From contig JAISIB010000165.1 of the NCBI GenBank assembly GCA_031262265.1, positions 1 through 11,135 on the forward strand: 11,135 nucleotides of DNA, in the 5' to 3' direction. Origin of the DNA: Prevotellaceae bacterium (GTDB taxonomy: Bacteria; Bacteroidota; Bacteroidia; Bacteroidales; Bacteroidaceae). The notes under the pieces were generated by a model. The model saw nothing but the letters and a program-made list of their open reading frames with translations, searched no databases and had not been told where the DNA came from. The number at the start of each line of letters is the position of its first letter. The stretch's first letter is position 1. Made by a program: the position numbers and the translations under genes. Positions 1 through 7,027 of the stretch are shown one piece after another.

Positions 1-41
1 TAGAGCAATTTTATCGTTGTGAGTAGTTAATATTTCGGACG

Positions 42-72
42 CAAAGGTAGGCTTTATTTTCGGGGCTTCAAA
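42..72 (-). promoter_or_regulatory. Leftward Bacteroidetes-type promoter for a gene beyond the left edge
   Basis: Read on the minus strand, a TACCTTTG -7 element (42-49) fits the Bacteroidetes TAnnTTTG consensus. A TTTG -33 element (69-72) lies upstream with a 19-nt spacer, which is the expected distance. Transcription would start near 35 and run off the left end of the window, so the gene it drives is not visible. The placement after the folK hairpin implies that a new transcription unit begins here. Confidence 0.65.
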
Positions 73-83
73 ATGAAATATCT

Positions 84-130
84 TACGGGGAAAATAGACT
101 TACAGAGCGCGTAGTTTTATTTTCCTCGTA
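84..130 (-). terminator. Hairpin just after folK, candidate operon terminator
   Basis: The arms 84-96 and 118-130 form a 13-bp inverted repeat with one imperfect pair (88/126) and a 21-nt loop. The hairpin begins 2 nt after the folK stop codon, where the seven-gene operon should end, and it precedes a fresh promoter. On the minus strand the downstream sequence is AT-rich but has no clean run of T, so intrinsic termination is plausible rather than certain. The sequence also allows an mRNA-stabilising 3' hairpin. Confidence 0.4.
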
Positions 131-132
131 GC

Positions 133-597
133 TTATTTGCGGTAGAGCGCAGCTATTGTCTCTTGGTACGACGGATGTACATATTCGGAAGCTATTTCTG
201 TCAACGGTTGAAGAACGAATGGCCGCTCGGCTATCCGTGGGTGAGGGATGACAAGTTCCGGCGTACACAAGACTATATCATCGTAGAACAGAATATCTAT
301 ATCTATCAAGCGATCGGCATATACCTGTCCGCTTCTTGTCTTTTCCGTACGTCCCAATTGACGTTCTATTTCTTGTGTTCGTTGCAACAATTGAAACGGC
401 GTGAGAGTAGTACGCACGGCGAGGACGGCGTTCACAAAAGCGTGTTCGGATTGGTATCCCCATGGTTCGGTATGATAAAAAGCAGAACGGGACACGACTG
501 TCCCGACCTGCTTTTCTATTTGTTCGATGGCTTGGCGCAGATTTTCCGACTTATTTCCTAAGTTACTGCCCAATCCTAAGTACGCCAGTGAAGACAC
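133..597 (-). CDS. folK: 2-amino-4-hydroxy-6-hydroxymethyldihydropteridine pyrophosphokinase (HPPK)
   Basis: HPPK transfers pyrophosphate from ATP to 6-hydroxymethyl-7,8-dihydropterin, the step before dihydropteroate synthase in folate synthesis; it is cytosolic. The 154-residue protein has the family length. It opens with the GLGSNLG motif (residues 8-14), carries the pterin-loop EPWGYQSE (44-51), and has the metal-binding signature DRLIDIDILFYDD (95-107) with Asp99 and Asp101, then PHPRIAERPFVL. The start codon is GTG (595-597): no in-frame ATG precedes the GLGSN motif, and an in-frame stop lies at 610-612 just upstream, so GTG is effectively forced. It is the last gene of the operon, 4 nt after the queA stop, with no strong Shine-Dalgarno sequence, which suggests translation depends on ribosomes finishing queA (inference). 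Confidence 0.95.
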   Translation of the reverse strand: MSSLAYLGLGSNLGNKSENLRQAIEQIEKQVGTVVSRSAFYHTEPWGYQSEHAFVNAVLAVRTTLTPFQLLQRTQEIERQLGRTEKTRSGQVYADRLIDIDILFYDDIVLCTPELVIPHPRIAERPFVLQPLTEIASEYVHPSYQETIAALYRK

Positions 598-601
598 GCT
601 G

Positions 602-1660
602 TTATTTATTCAGTATCAACATGGCATCACCGTAGGTGCCGAAATTGTATTTTTCTTTGAGTGCTACGTCATACGCACGCATCGTAAATTCATACCCCCC
701 GAAAGCAGCGGTAATCATGAGTTGTGTGGACATAGGTATCTGGAAATTGGATATCATACTTGTCGCTACGCTGAAATCATAAGGCGGAAAAATGAATTTG
801 TTCGTCCATCCGTCGAACGGTTTCAGATGTCCGTCCGTGCTCGTGGTACTTTCTACGGCTCGCATCGTAGTAGTACCGACCACACATACTTGGCGATTGG
901 CATCTTTGGCATGGTTAATTGTTTCTACCGCCGTCGGTGATACGATTACTTGCTCGGAATCTGTCTTATGTTTTGTCAAATCTTCCACATCAATGTCGCG
1001 GAAATTGCCCAATCCGGCATGTAACGTGATAAAGGCAAAGCGAATCCCTTTTATCTCCAATCGCTTCATCAGTTCGCGGCTGAAATGCAGACTGGCGGAT
1101 GGTGCGGTAACGGCACCCTCGTTGCGTGCAAAAACAGACTGGAATCGTTCGGCGTCTTCCGGCACGACGTCGCGGTTGACGATAGACTTCGGTAGCGGCG
1201 TCTCGCCCATGGCGTAGAGGACACGCTTGAATTCATCGTGATCGCCGTCGAATAGGAAACGGACGGTGCGTCCGCGCGATGTAGTATTATCTATTACTTC
1301 TGCCACCATGCTATCGTCTTCGCCGAAATAGAGTTTGTTTCCGATACGAATCTTACGTGCGGGATCTACCAGTACGTCCCACAAACGTAACTCGGTATTC
1401 AGTTCGCGCAACAGAAAAACTTCGATACGTGCTCCGGTCTTCTCTTTGTTTCCGTACAGGCGTGCCGGAAATACTTTGGTATCGTTCAATATGAACACAT
1501 CTTTGTCGTCGAAGTATTCGAGCACATCTTTAAACATGCGATGCTCGATCTTCTTCGTACTTTTGTGCAATACCATCAGACGCGCCTCGTCCCGATAAGT
1601 AGCCGGATGCATGGCAATACGTTCGTCCGGCAATTTAAACTTGAATTGTGAGAGTTTCAT
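602..1660 (-). CDS. queA: S-adenosylmethionine:tRNA ribosyltransferase-isomerase
   Basis: QueA moves the ribosyl group of SAM onto preQ1 at tRNA position 34 to form epoxyqueuosine, late in queuosine synthesis; cytosolic. The 352-residue product matches the family along its length: [10 protein letters not shown] (59-68), a [12 protein letters not shown] segment, [20 protein letters not shown], a [17 protein letters not shown] block, [10 protein letters not shown] and a C-terminal [11 protein letters not shown] segment. Several of these differ from the E. coli forms but look like the usual Bacteroidetes subtype, so I read them as lineage features, not loss of function. An AGGG Shine-Dalgarno-like sequence (1664-1667 on the complement) precedes the ATG. 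It lies 15 nt after truB and 4 nt before folK. The queuosine target tRNA-His(GTG) is also encoded in this window, but that is probably coincidence. Confidence 0.95.
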   Translation of the reverse strand: MKLSQFKFKLPDERIAMHPATYRDEARLMVLHKSTKKIEHRMFKDVLEYFDDKDVFILNDTKVFPARLYGNKEKTGARIEVFLLRELNTELRLWDVLVDPARKIRIGNKLYFGEDDSMVAEVIDNTTSRGRTVRFLFDGDHDEFKRVLYAMGETPLPKSIVNRDVVPEDAERFQSVFARNEGAVTAPSASLHFSRELMKRLEIKGIRFAFITLHAGLGNFRDIDVEDLTKHKTDSEQVIVSPTAVETINHAKDANRQVCVVGTTTMRAVESTTSTDGHLKPFDGWTNKFIFPPYDFSVATSMISNFQIPMSTQLMITAAFGGYEFTMRAYDVALKEKYNFGTYGDAMLILNK

Positions 1661-1675
1661 TTTCCCTATTGTTAT

Positions 1676-2374
1676 TTAGTTATTTGCTATTTCTACGGCG
1701 TCCAACCATTGGGTAAACTCATCCAATGATCGGCAGTCGTCCAATGTAACGGCACCGATACGCGTGCGTTGCAACTCAATCAAATGCGCGCCGCTGTTCA
1801 ATGATTCACCGATGTCTCGTGCCAATGCACGAATATACGTTCCTTTGCTACAAACCACTTTTATCCGTATAATCGGCAAGTCGTATGCTAATAATTCGAT
1901 ATGATCTATGATCAATGTCTTGGGTTTCAGATTCACTTCTTTCCCTTTGCGAGCCAGTTCATAGGCGCGTTTACCTGCAATTTTGCACGCCGAGAAAGCC
2001 GGCGGCACTTGTTCTATACGCCCGACAAAGCGTTGGAGCGTTTCTCTCACCATTGCTTCGGTGATATGCTCGGTCGGGTAGGTGGCGTCTATCGGTTTTT
2101 CCAAATCGTAGGATGGCGTAGTAGCTCCCAATTGCAAGGTGGCGATATATTCTTTAACTCCGTATTGAAATTCCTCAATTTGTTTGGTCGCTCGTCCGGT
2201 GCACACAATCATAACGCCTGTTGCCAGCGGATCAAGCGTGCCGGCATGCCCAACCTTCAATTTTTTCTCACCTGTCTTGCGGCTCAAGCTATTACGTACG
2301 CGGGATACCAAATTGAACGACGTCCATCCGTAAGGCTTATCAAAGTATAATATTTCTCCCTCCTTAAAATTCAT
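1676..2374 (-). CDS. truB: tRNA pseudouridine-55 synthase
   Basis: TruB converts U55 in the T-loop of tRNAs to pseudouridine and also acts as a tRNA-folding chaperone in studied bacteria. The 232-residue protein has the catalytic block [13 protein letters not shown] (41-53) with nucleophile Asp48, the [21 protein letters not shown] region (124-144) and [15 protein letters not shown] (175-189). The start of the protein ([13 protein letters not shown]) is typical. It ends soon after the catalytic domain, so it lacks the longer C-terminal RNA-binding region of enteric TruB, as is common for shorter bacterial homologues. Its ATG overlaps the uppP stop codon as ATGA (2371-2374), consistent with translational coupling in the operon. 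Confidence 0.96.
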   Translation of the reverse strand: MNFKEGEILYFDKPYGWTSFNLVSRVRNSLSRKTGEKKLKVGHAGTLDPLATGVMIVCTGRATKQIEEFQYGVKEYIATLQLGATTPSYDLEKPIDATYPTEHITEAMVRETLQRFVGRIEQVPPAFSACKIAGKRAYELARKGKEVNLKPKTLIIDHIELLAYDLPIIRIKVVCSKGTYIRALARDIGESLNSGAHLIELQRTRIGAVTLDDCRSLDEFTQWLDAVEIANN

Positions 2375-3225
2375 GACCCGATCTCCAAGTTATATCCACA
2401 TAACAGCATCAACAGAATAATTCCTCCGACGATAATTCGATACCATCCGAACGCCTTGAATCCGTACTTAGTCACAAAACTAATAAAGAACTTAATGGCC
2501 AATACGGCAACCACGAACGCAACGATATTGCCTACGAACAATGCCGGCAGGTTGTCGGTTAATACAGCCGTTTCGCCATTCATGAGCAGTTTAAGCAGTT
2601 TATAGCCCGAAGCCGCGAACATGGTGGGTACAGCTAAAAAGAAAGAAAACTCGGCCGCCGTTTTACGCGTCAGTCCCTGCGCCATACCGCCGACAATAGT
2701 CGCCATAGAGCGCGAAACACCGGGTATCATGGCGATACATTGGAAAAGTCCGATGTTAAGCGCACGCTTTTCCGTCAGCACGGTGTGTTCGCTTCCCTTT
2801 GTAAACAGTTTGTCGCAGAAAAGCATGAAGATACCTCCGATAACGAGCATCGCGGCTACCACTTCAACGCGTTCCAGCAAAGCATCAATCGCATCTCCGG
2901 CCAGCAGCCCGATGACTGCGGCAGGCACAAAGGCAATGAGTAGTTTCCAATAGAAATCGTAGCGATGCAGCAGGCGTTTCCACACCGGCGCACTCTTCGG
3001 TAATGGCGGATTAAGCCGAAAGAAACGTTTCCAGTACAACCATACGACGGATAGTATCGCTCCGAATTGTATAATAACGGTAAATGCTTTGACGAACTCA
3101 GTGCTTTGCACGCCAAGCATGGATTGTGCAATAATCATGTGCCCCGTAGAGGAAACCGGCAGGAATTCTGTCAGTCCTTCCACGATTGCTATGATAATGA
3201 CTTGCCACAAAGTCAAATCTTCCAT
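2371..3225 (-). CDS. uppP: Undecaprenyl-diphosphate phosphatase
   Basis: UppP (BacA) is an integral membrane enzyme that dephosphorylates undecaprenyl diphosphate, recycling the lipid carrier for peptidoglycan and polysaccharide synthesis. Loss or overproduction alters bacitracin sensitivity in other bacteria. The 284-residue, strongly hydrophobic protein has both active-site motifs: [14 protein letters not shown] (16-29), with glutamates 16 and 20 and the SSTGH segment, and PGVSRS (168-173) with Arg172. Length and order of membrane segments are normal for the family. Its ATG shares one base with the stop of the DUF3098 gene (TAATG at the junction) and its stop overlaps truB. This links it to ftsX and a small membrane protein upstream. 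Confidence 0.97.
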   Translation of the reverse strand: MEDLTLWQVIIIAIVEGLTEFLPVSSTGHMIIAQSMLGVQSTEFVKAFTVIIQFGAILSVVWLYWKRFFRLNPPLPKSAPVWKRLLHRYDFYWKLLIAFVPAAVIGLLAGDAIDALLERVEVVAAMLVIGGIFMLFCDKLFTKGSEHTVLTEKRALNIGLFQCIAMIPGVSRSMATIVGGMAQGLTRKTAAEFSFFLAVPTMFAASGYKLLKLLMNGETAVLTDNLPALFVGNIVAFVVAVLAIKFFISFVTKYGFKAFGWYRIIVGGIILLMLLCGYNLEIGS

Positions 3226-3461
3226 TAGATGTTATCGCTCTTAGGTTTGCGCAAAATGGCGTATATCATGAATACGAATCCCACAAAACAGGTTATAGGT
3301 GCAATACGGATGCGGCGTACACTAAAAATGTCGGGTTGAAACGCAGCTTCCGTCGTGGTAGGACCCAGCATAAGCACGAAACCGATAATCACAATCCCCA
3401 TGCCGATAGCCAGCAAGAGGAAATTGATCTTATCAAAGGCAAACTTTTTCTTATCTTCCAT
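3225..3461 (-). CDS. DUF3098 small two-helix membrane protein, function unknown
   Basis: This 78-residue protein has a short basic N-terminus ([11 protein letters not shown]), a first hydrophobic helix (about 14-33), a short polar loop containing a [14 protein letters not shown] segment (about 42-55) and a second helix (about 56-70), with a charged tail. These features match the DUF3098 family that I recognise from Bacteroidetes, where it lies between ftsX and uppP; no activity is known to me. It starts 1 nt after the ftsX stop and shares one base with uppP, so it is almost certainly made with both. A role in envelope assembly or as an FtsX or UppP accessory is inference from position only. 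Topology is probably N-in/C-in. Confidence 0.88.
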   Translation of the reverse strand: MEDKKKFAFDKINFLLLAIGMGIVIIGFVLMLGPTTTEAAFQPDIFSVRRIRIAPITCFVGFVFMIYAILRKPKSDNI

Positions 3462-3462
3462 C

Positions 3463-4344
3463 TTAAATATAATAAAGAGTATTTGATTTCATTCGTAAGA
3501 ACTTATTAATCGAGATAAATGCGCAGATAAATGTAATCAGTACGCCGAATATCAGTATCCAGATAGCCATTCGGATAATAATCAACGGCGTAATCACGTC
3601 AATCAAAGCCGGTTCGAAATGTATCAGCGTATAAATTAGTCCGACTAAGATAAAGTTAGCCAACGTGGCCGCCGCAACGCCGCTCCATACGTTGCGTAGG
3701 AGAAAAGGCTTGCGTATAAACCACCAACCGGCACCGACCAACTTCATCGTATGTATCAGGAACCGCTGCGCATAAATGGCTAAACGAATCGTATTATTGA
3801 TCAAAGCAAAAGAGATAAGGAGTAAGATCGCTGCCAATACGATTAAAACGACACTAATGCGCCCGATATTTTCATTAACGGCGTCTATCAGTTCCTTTTG
3901 ATAGAGGATATCCTCCACGTTGGCATTCTGTGCGATCGTTTTCTCTATGACGGCGATACTATCCGAGTTGGCATATTCCGAATGCAACTTAATCTCTATC
4001 GAAGCCTTGAAGGGATTGTACCCGAGAAACTCTTTCGGATCGGTTCCCATTGCTTCTATTTGTTCTTGCAAAGCTTGAGCTTTCGATATGTATAGGGATG
4101 ATTTGACGAACGGTGCTTTATCTATCCGTTGTTGTAGTTTCAAAATATCGGCTTCGTGCATGTCATCGCTAATAAGTACGGAGAAACCAAGATTTTCGCG
4201 TACGTACGTGGACAAGTTATCGGCCGTCAGTGAAAAGAAAACGACCAATCCGAGCAGCAGTAGCACAAGCATGGTGCTAACGCTTGACGTCAGGAACTGC
4301 AAGCTAAGGTATGAACGGGTTCGTTGGGTATGTGATTCTTTCAT
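3463..4344 (-). CDS. ftsX: Cell division protein FtsX, ABC transporter permease-like
   Basis: FtsX pairs with the ATPase FtsE in the inner membrane and transmits a conformational signal that activates peptidoglycan hydrolases during division in studied bacteria. The 293-residue protein has the family layout: a cytosolic N-terminus, TM1 (about 19-39), a large extracytoplasmic domain (about 43-160), then three further segments (about 162-184, 219-241, 258-280). The conserved cytosolic patch between TM2 and TM3, RFLIHTMKLVGAGWWFIRKPFL (194-215), contains the typical TMKLVGA core. No ftsE is present in the window, so its partner must be encoded elsewhere. Its ATG overlaps the upstream methyltransferase stop (ATGA, 4341-4344), and the DUF3098 gene follows after 1 nt. 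Confidence 0.93.
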   Translation of the reverse strand: MKESHTQRTRSYLSLQFLTSSVSTMLVLLLLGLVVFFSLTADNLSTYVRENLGFSVLISDDMHEADILKLQQRIDKAPFVKSSLYISKAQALQEQIEAMGTDPKEFLGYNPFKASIEIKLHSEYANSDSIAVIEKTIAQNANVEDILYQKELIDAVNENIGRISVVLIVLAAILLLISFALINNTIRLAIYAQRFLIHTMKLVGAGWWFIRKPFLLRNVWSGVAAATLANFILVGLIYTLIHFEPALIDVITPLIIIRMAIWILIFGVLITFICAFISINKFLRMKSNTLYYI

Positions 4345-5246
4345 TTGGCTTTCTTCCTAAATATATAAACCATTGAACTGCTTTTTTCCCGCTTTACTAA
4401 TGAGCGCAGCCACGCGGAAAATCCGATAACAAAGCCGGATATAACAGGAAAACGGTATCTTTGATTACGCCGACTTAGCATGGCGATATAAAAAGCGTCA
4501 AATGGCATCGGATGCCGCGCAGTCATAAGAAATCCGTACTTAAATGCCATTTGTTGTATAGTATCCGGCGTAAAATGCCACAGATGTCGCGGTACGTCGT
4601 AAGCCGCCCAATAATGTTTTAGTCGTGCGGCATCGTAGGAGGCGGCGTTTGGAACGGCTACCACCAATAGCCCGTTCGGCGTTAATAGGTCGTAAGCCTG
4701 CGTCCATGCTTTGTTCAGATCTTCTAAGTGTTCCATCACGTGCCACAGAGTGACCACGTCGTAAGAACTTTGGTGCGCGCATTCATCCAGAGACTCGGGT
4801 GGGCGAATATCTAAACCGAATTTGTCGCGCGCTATCATTCGTGCGCTTTCGTTCTTTTCTACGGCTACCACTTGCCAACCGCGTTGTTGCATGGCGGCAG
4901 CGAAATGTCCCGTTCCCGCACCTATGTCTATTAATTTTCCGGTTTGCAGACGGCTTATCTTTTCTATCATCTGGGCTTTTCGTCCGAGCATATAACGACG
5001 AACCATGTAATATAGTTGAGCAATTAACCCGCGCCGCTGATCATTGTGCGGAAGATAGGTGACGGACTTATAATATTCGTCCATTTCCTCACCGGCCGGT
5101 GCTCCTTGCGTGAACAAGAACCCACAACAACTACAGACAGCAATGATAAAAGATTCCCCTGAAGCGTGAAAATCCGTGACACTCAGGAAAGGTTTTATGT
5201 CTTTGCTGCCGCAGAGCGGGCAGACTGTATGAACAATCTTATTCAT
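4341..5246 (-). CDS. Zinc-ribbon class I SAM-dependent methyltransferase, substrate unknown
   Basis: The 301-residue protein joins an N-terminal zinc-ribbon-like module (CPLCG at 9-13 and CSCCG at 38-42, four candidate zinc cysteines) to a Methyltransf_11/23-like Rossmann domain. The SAM-binding motif I is LIDIGAGTG (105-113), and the post-motif DVVTLWHVMEHLED (163-176) resembles UbiE/COQ5-type and sugar or lipid methyltransferases. A hydrophobic C-terminal stretch (about 270-290) could lie at the membrane. I chose the ATG at 5244-5246: the upstream in-frame extension to 5324 is unlike the family, and the chosen start places the zinc ribbon at the very N-terminus. It heads the ftsX-uppP operon and overlaps ftsX by 4 nt. 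Context hints at an envelope or isoprenoid-linked substrate, but the sequence does not show it. Confidence 0.85.
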   Translation of the reverse strand: MNKIVHTVCPLCGSKDIKPFLSVTDFHASGESFIIAVCSCCGFLFTQGAPAGEEMDEYYKSVTYLPHNDQRRGLIAQLYYMVRRYMLGRKAQMIEKISRLQTGKLIDIGAGTGHFAAAMQQRGWQVVAVEKNESARMIARDKFGLDIRPPESLDECAHQSSYDVVTLWHVMEHLEDLNKAWTQAYDLLTPNGLLVVAVPNAASYDAARLKHYWAAYDVPRHLWHFTPDTIQQMAFKYGFLMTARHPMPFDAFYIAMLSRRNQRYRFPVISGFVIGFSAWLRSLVKREKSSSMVYIFRKKAK

Positions 5247-5402
5247 TCTCGCATTTTTTGTAGTAAAGGGATATTTTTGGTTCCTTCGCGGACATATTTC
5301 CCCAAATTTGACGCAAAGAAACAAATAAAACGCGAGGGTTTCGAGGTTTGTTCGATTCTTTTTATCTATTTTTGCGAAAAATTATCGAATTATTCTGTTG
5401 TT
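5247..5402. other. Divergent AT-rich intergenic region between the methyltransferase operon and the PspC gene
   Basis: This 156-nt gap should hold the promoter of the leftward seven-gene operon and that of the rightward pspC-like gene. For the operon I find only one-mismatch -7 candidates on the minus strand (CAAATTTG at 5303-5310, and TTTCTTTG as the complement of 5314-5321), and neither has a TTTG box at proper spacing, so its promoter is not resolved. The rightward promoter is listed separately. Confidence 0.6.
5347..5374 (+). promoter_or_regulatory. Candidate promoter of the PspC-domain gene
   Basis: TATTTTTG (5367-5374) fits the TAnnTTTG -7 consensus exactly and would give a start near 5381, about 22 nt ahead of the ATG at 5403. 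The only TTTG upstream (5347-5350) is 16 nt away, shorter than the usual 19 or so, so the -33 assignment is weak. Confidence 0.45.
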
Positions 5403-5582
5403 ATGGCCAAATTAACGCGTTCAAAGAACCAAATGATTGCCGGCGTATGTGCCGGAATCGCTGAGTATCTGGGTTGGGACACCACGCTTGTTCGTGTCGT
5501 CTACGCTTTACTTACTATCTTCACTGCTTTCGCAGGCGTCATCGTGTACTTAATCCTTTGGATAGTAATGCCGAAGGCTTAA
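5403..5582 (+). CDS. Small PspC-domain membrane protein
   Basis: The 59-residue product matches a single PspC domain: a short basic N-terminus, then NQMIAGVCAGIAEYLGWD (about 9-26) with the conserved GVCAGIAEYLGWD core and an LVRVVYALLTIF segment, ending with a hydrophobic helix (about 41-56) and MPKA. In enterobacteria PspC is an inner-membrane component of the phage-shock envelope stress response, but stand-alone PspC-like mini-proteins are common in Bacteroidetes, and their role is not settled. The ATG at 5403 is chosen because the longer in-frame extension to 5166 runs antisense through the methyltransferase start and does not look like protein. It is the only plus-strand gene in the window. 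Its TAA overlaps the miaB stop on the other strand. Confidence 0.9.
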   Translation: MAKLTRSKNQMIAGVCAGIAEYLGWDTTLVRVVYALLTIFTAFAGVIVYLILWIVMPKA

Positions 5583-6904
5583 AGAACGTCTGTCCCGATA
5601 AGTGTAGCGGCCGTAGCTCCGACAATACGCAAGAGAACACGGTCGCCTATGTGGTGTGTGCCTTTATCAAAGACCACAACGCGGTTTTGTTCGGTGCGTC
5701 CGAACAGTTGTTCGTTCGACCGCTTCGATACTCCTTCCACTAACACTTCATAATCCTTACCGATGCAACGACGATTCGCAGCCGCAGAAAGACTCGTCTG
5801 CAAAGAGATAATCTCGTTGAGACGACGAAGTTTAATCTCTTCGGGCACATCGTCGAGCAAATGCTTCGCGGCATAGGTGCCCGGACGCTCGGAATACTTG
5901 AACATGAAAGCAGCATCGAACCGGCAAGCCTCCATCAACGAGAGAGTTTCCTGATGATCCTCTTCCGTTTCACTATGAAAGCCGCAAAATACGTCCGTGC
6001 TCAATCCGCAATCGGGTATGATACGGCGAATGGCGTCTACGCGTTCCAGATACCATTCGCGCGTATATTTGCGGTTCATCAATTTCAGTATGCGCGAACT
6101 ACCGCTCTGTACGGGTAAGTGTATATGTCGGCAGATATTGGGCATATCGGTTATCGTGCGCAACGTATCATCGCTCATATCTTTCGGATGCGAGGTCGTA
6201 AAACGAATCCGCATATCGGGTACGGCTTCAGCCACTCGACGTAGGAGCGTAGGAAAGTCGGTATTTGTACCCGTCTCATTCAGAAAATGGTAGGAGTTAA
6301 CGTTTTGTCCCAACAATGTCACTTCTTTATATCCTTTGGCTTGCAGATCGCGCACTTCGGTCAGAATACTTTCCACGTCGCGGCTTCGTTCGCGTCCGCG
6401 TGTATACGGGACGATACAATAAGTACAAAAGTTATTGCATCCACGCGTGATGGATACGAATCCGGCGATTTTATTTCCGCCGATTCTCGCGGGAATGACA
6501 TTCCGATAAGTCTCGGTGAGTGACAATTCCACGTTCATGGCTTTCTCGCCGGCCTCTACGCTTGCGATAAGGTCGGGTAGGGATAGATAAGCATCCGGTC
6601 CTACCACCAGATCTACCTCATAATTATTCAGCAGATTGTCTTTCATTCGCTCAGCCATGCAGCCGAGCACACCCACTATAAGACGTTTGTTCTTTCGTCG
6701 CAGCGATCGGAAATAGTCTAAACGATTAAAAATCCGTTGCTCGGCGTTATCTCTGACCGAACACGTATTTAAAAAGACGGCGTCGGCTTTTTCCAAATCG
6801 TCCGTAGTCGTGTATCCGGCCAATTGCATCACCGATGCGATTACTTCACTATCGGCAACGTTCATTTGGCATCCGTAAGTTTCTATAAATAGTGTCTTAT
6901 CCAT
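5579..6904 (-). CDS. miaB: tRNA-2-methylthio-N6-dimethylallyladenosine synthase (radical SAM methylthiotransferase)
   Basis: MiaB adds a methylthio group to i6A37 in tRNAs that read U-starting codons, using two 4Fe-4S clusters and SAM. From the ATG at 6902-6904 the protein is 441 residues with the standard three domains. The N-terminal UPF0004/MTTase domain has cluster cysteines Cys12 (YGCQMN), Cys48 (NTCSVR) and Cys82 (GCMAERM). The radical SAM domain has CNNFCTYC with Cys156, Cys160 and Cys163, followed by IVPYTRGRERSR. A C-terminal TRAM domain (about 378-441) binds tRNA. A longer reading from a GTG at 6934 is unlikely, because that codon lies inside the -7 promoter element. The gene is monocistronic and convergent with the PspC gene, sharing 4 bp at the stop codons. 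Confidence 0.96.
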   Translation of the reverse strand: MDKTLFIETYGCQMNVADSEVIASVMQLAGYTTTDDLEKADAVFLNTCSVRDNAEQRIFNRLDYFRSLRRKNKRLIVGVLGCMAERMKDNLLNNYEVDLVVGPDAYLSLPDLIASVEAGEKAMNVELSLTETYRNVIPARIGGNKIAGFVSITRGCNNFCTYCIVPYTRGRERSRDVESILTEVRDLQAKGYKEVTLLGQNVNSYHFLNETGTNTDFPTLLRRVAEAVPDMRIRFTTSHPKDMSDDTLRTITDMPNICRHIHLPVQSGSSRILKLMNRKYTREWYLERVDAIRRIIPDCGLSTDVFCGFHSETEEDHQETLSLMEACRFDAAFMFKYSERPGTYAAKHLLDDVPEEIKLRRLNEIISLQTSLSAAANRRCIGKDYEVLVEGVSKRSNEQLFGRTEQNRVVVFDKGTHHIGDRVLLRIVGATAATLIGTDVL

Positions 6905-6933
6905 TGCGCATCCTCGATTGTTTGATTGGGGCA

Positions 6934-6941
6934 CAAAGGTA
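6934..6941 (-). promoter_or_regulatory. -7 promoter element of miaB
   Basis: On the minus strand this is TACCTTTG, identical to the -7 elements at 42-49 and 9496-9503. Transcription would begin near 6927, about 23 nt ahead of the chosen miaB ATG. No good TTTG lies at the usual spacing (6961-6964 reads AATA on the minus strand), so the -33 half is weak or absent. The element helps to exclude the upstream GTG as a start. Confidence 0.55.
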
Positions 6942-6964
6942 CGGTAATTTCGGAGCGTTATATT

Positions 6965-7008
6965 AATTTTTCAAGGTATTATATTTTATTTTCATACCTT
7001 GAAAAATT
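6965..7008 (-). terminator. Perfect 15-bp inverted repeat between the acyl-CoA synthetase and miaB
   Basis: The arms 6965-6979 and 6994-7008 are perfect reverse complements around a 14-nt AT-rich loop. It begins 19 nt after the synthetase stop codon and ends about 24 nt before the miaB -7 element, so it best fits a terminator of the upstream two-gene unit. It lacks a proper T-run after the stem and the stem is AT-rich (5 G/C pairs at most), so an operator or a 3'-end stabilising hairpin is also possible. Confidence 0.45.
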
Positions 7009-7027
7009 ATTTTCCGGCTTTGATATT

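Noticed and set aside
163..561. 132-codon plus-strand ORF opposite folK
   Set aside because: It lies wholly antisense to a well-supported gene, shows no recognisable domain, and has no promoter-like sequence.
1901..2350. 149-codon plus-strand ORF opposite truB
   Set aside because: It is antisense to the TruB catalytic domain and has no recognisable motif; its length follows from codon bias in the true gene.
5246..5324. 26-residue extension at the methyltransferase N-terminus
   Set aside because: The zinc ribbon belongs at the start of the protein, and the extension uses intergenic sequence rich in Bacteroidetes promoter-like words.
6905..6934. GTG start giving miaB ten more residues
   Set aside because: The GTG overlaps the TACCTTTG -7 element, so it would lie upstream of the transcript start.
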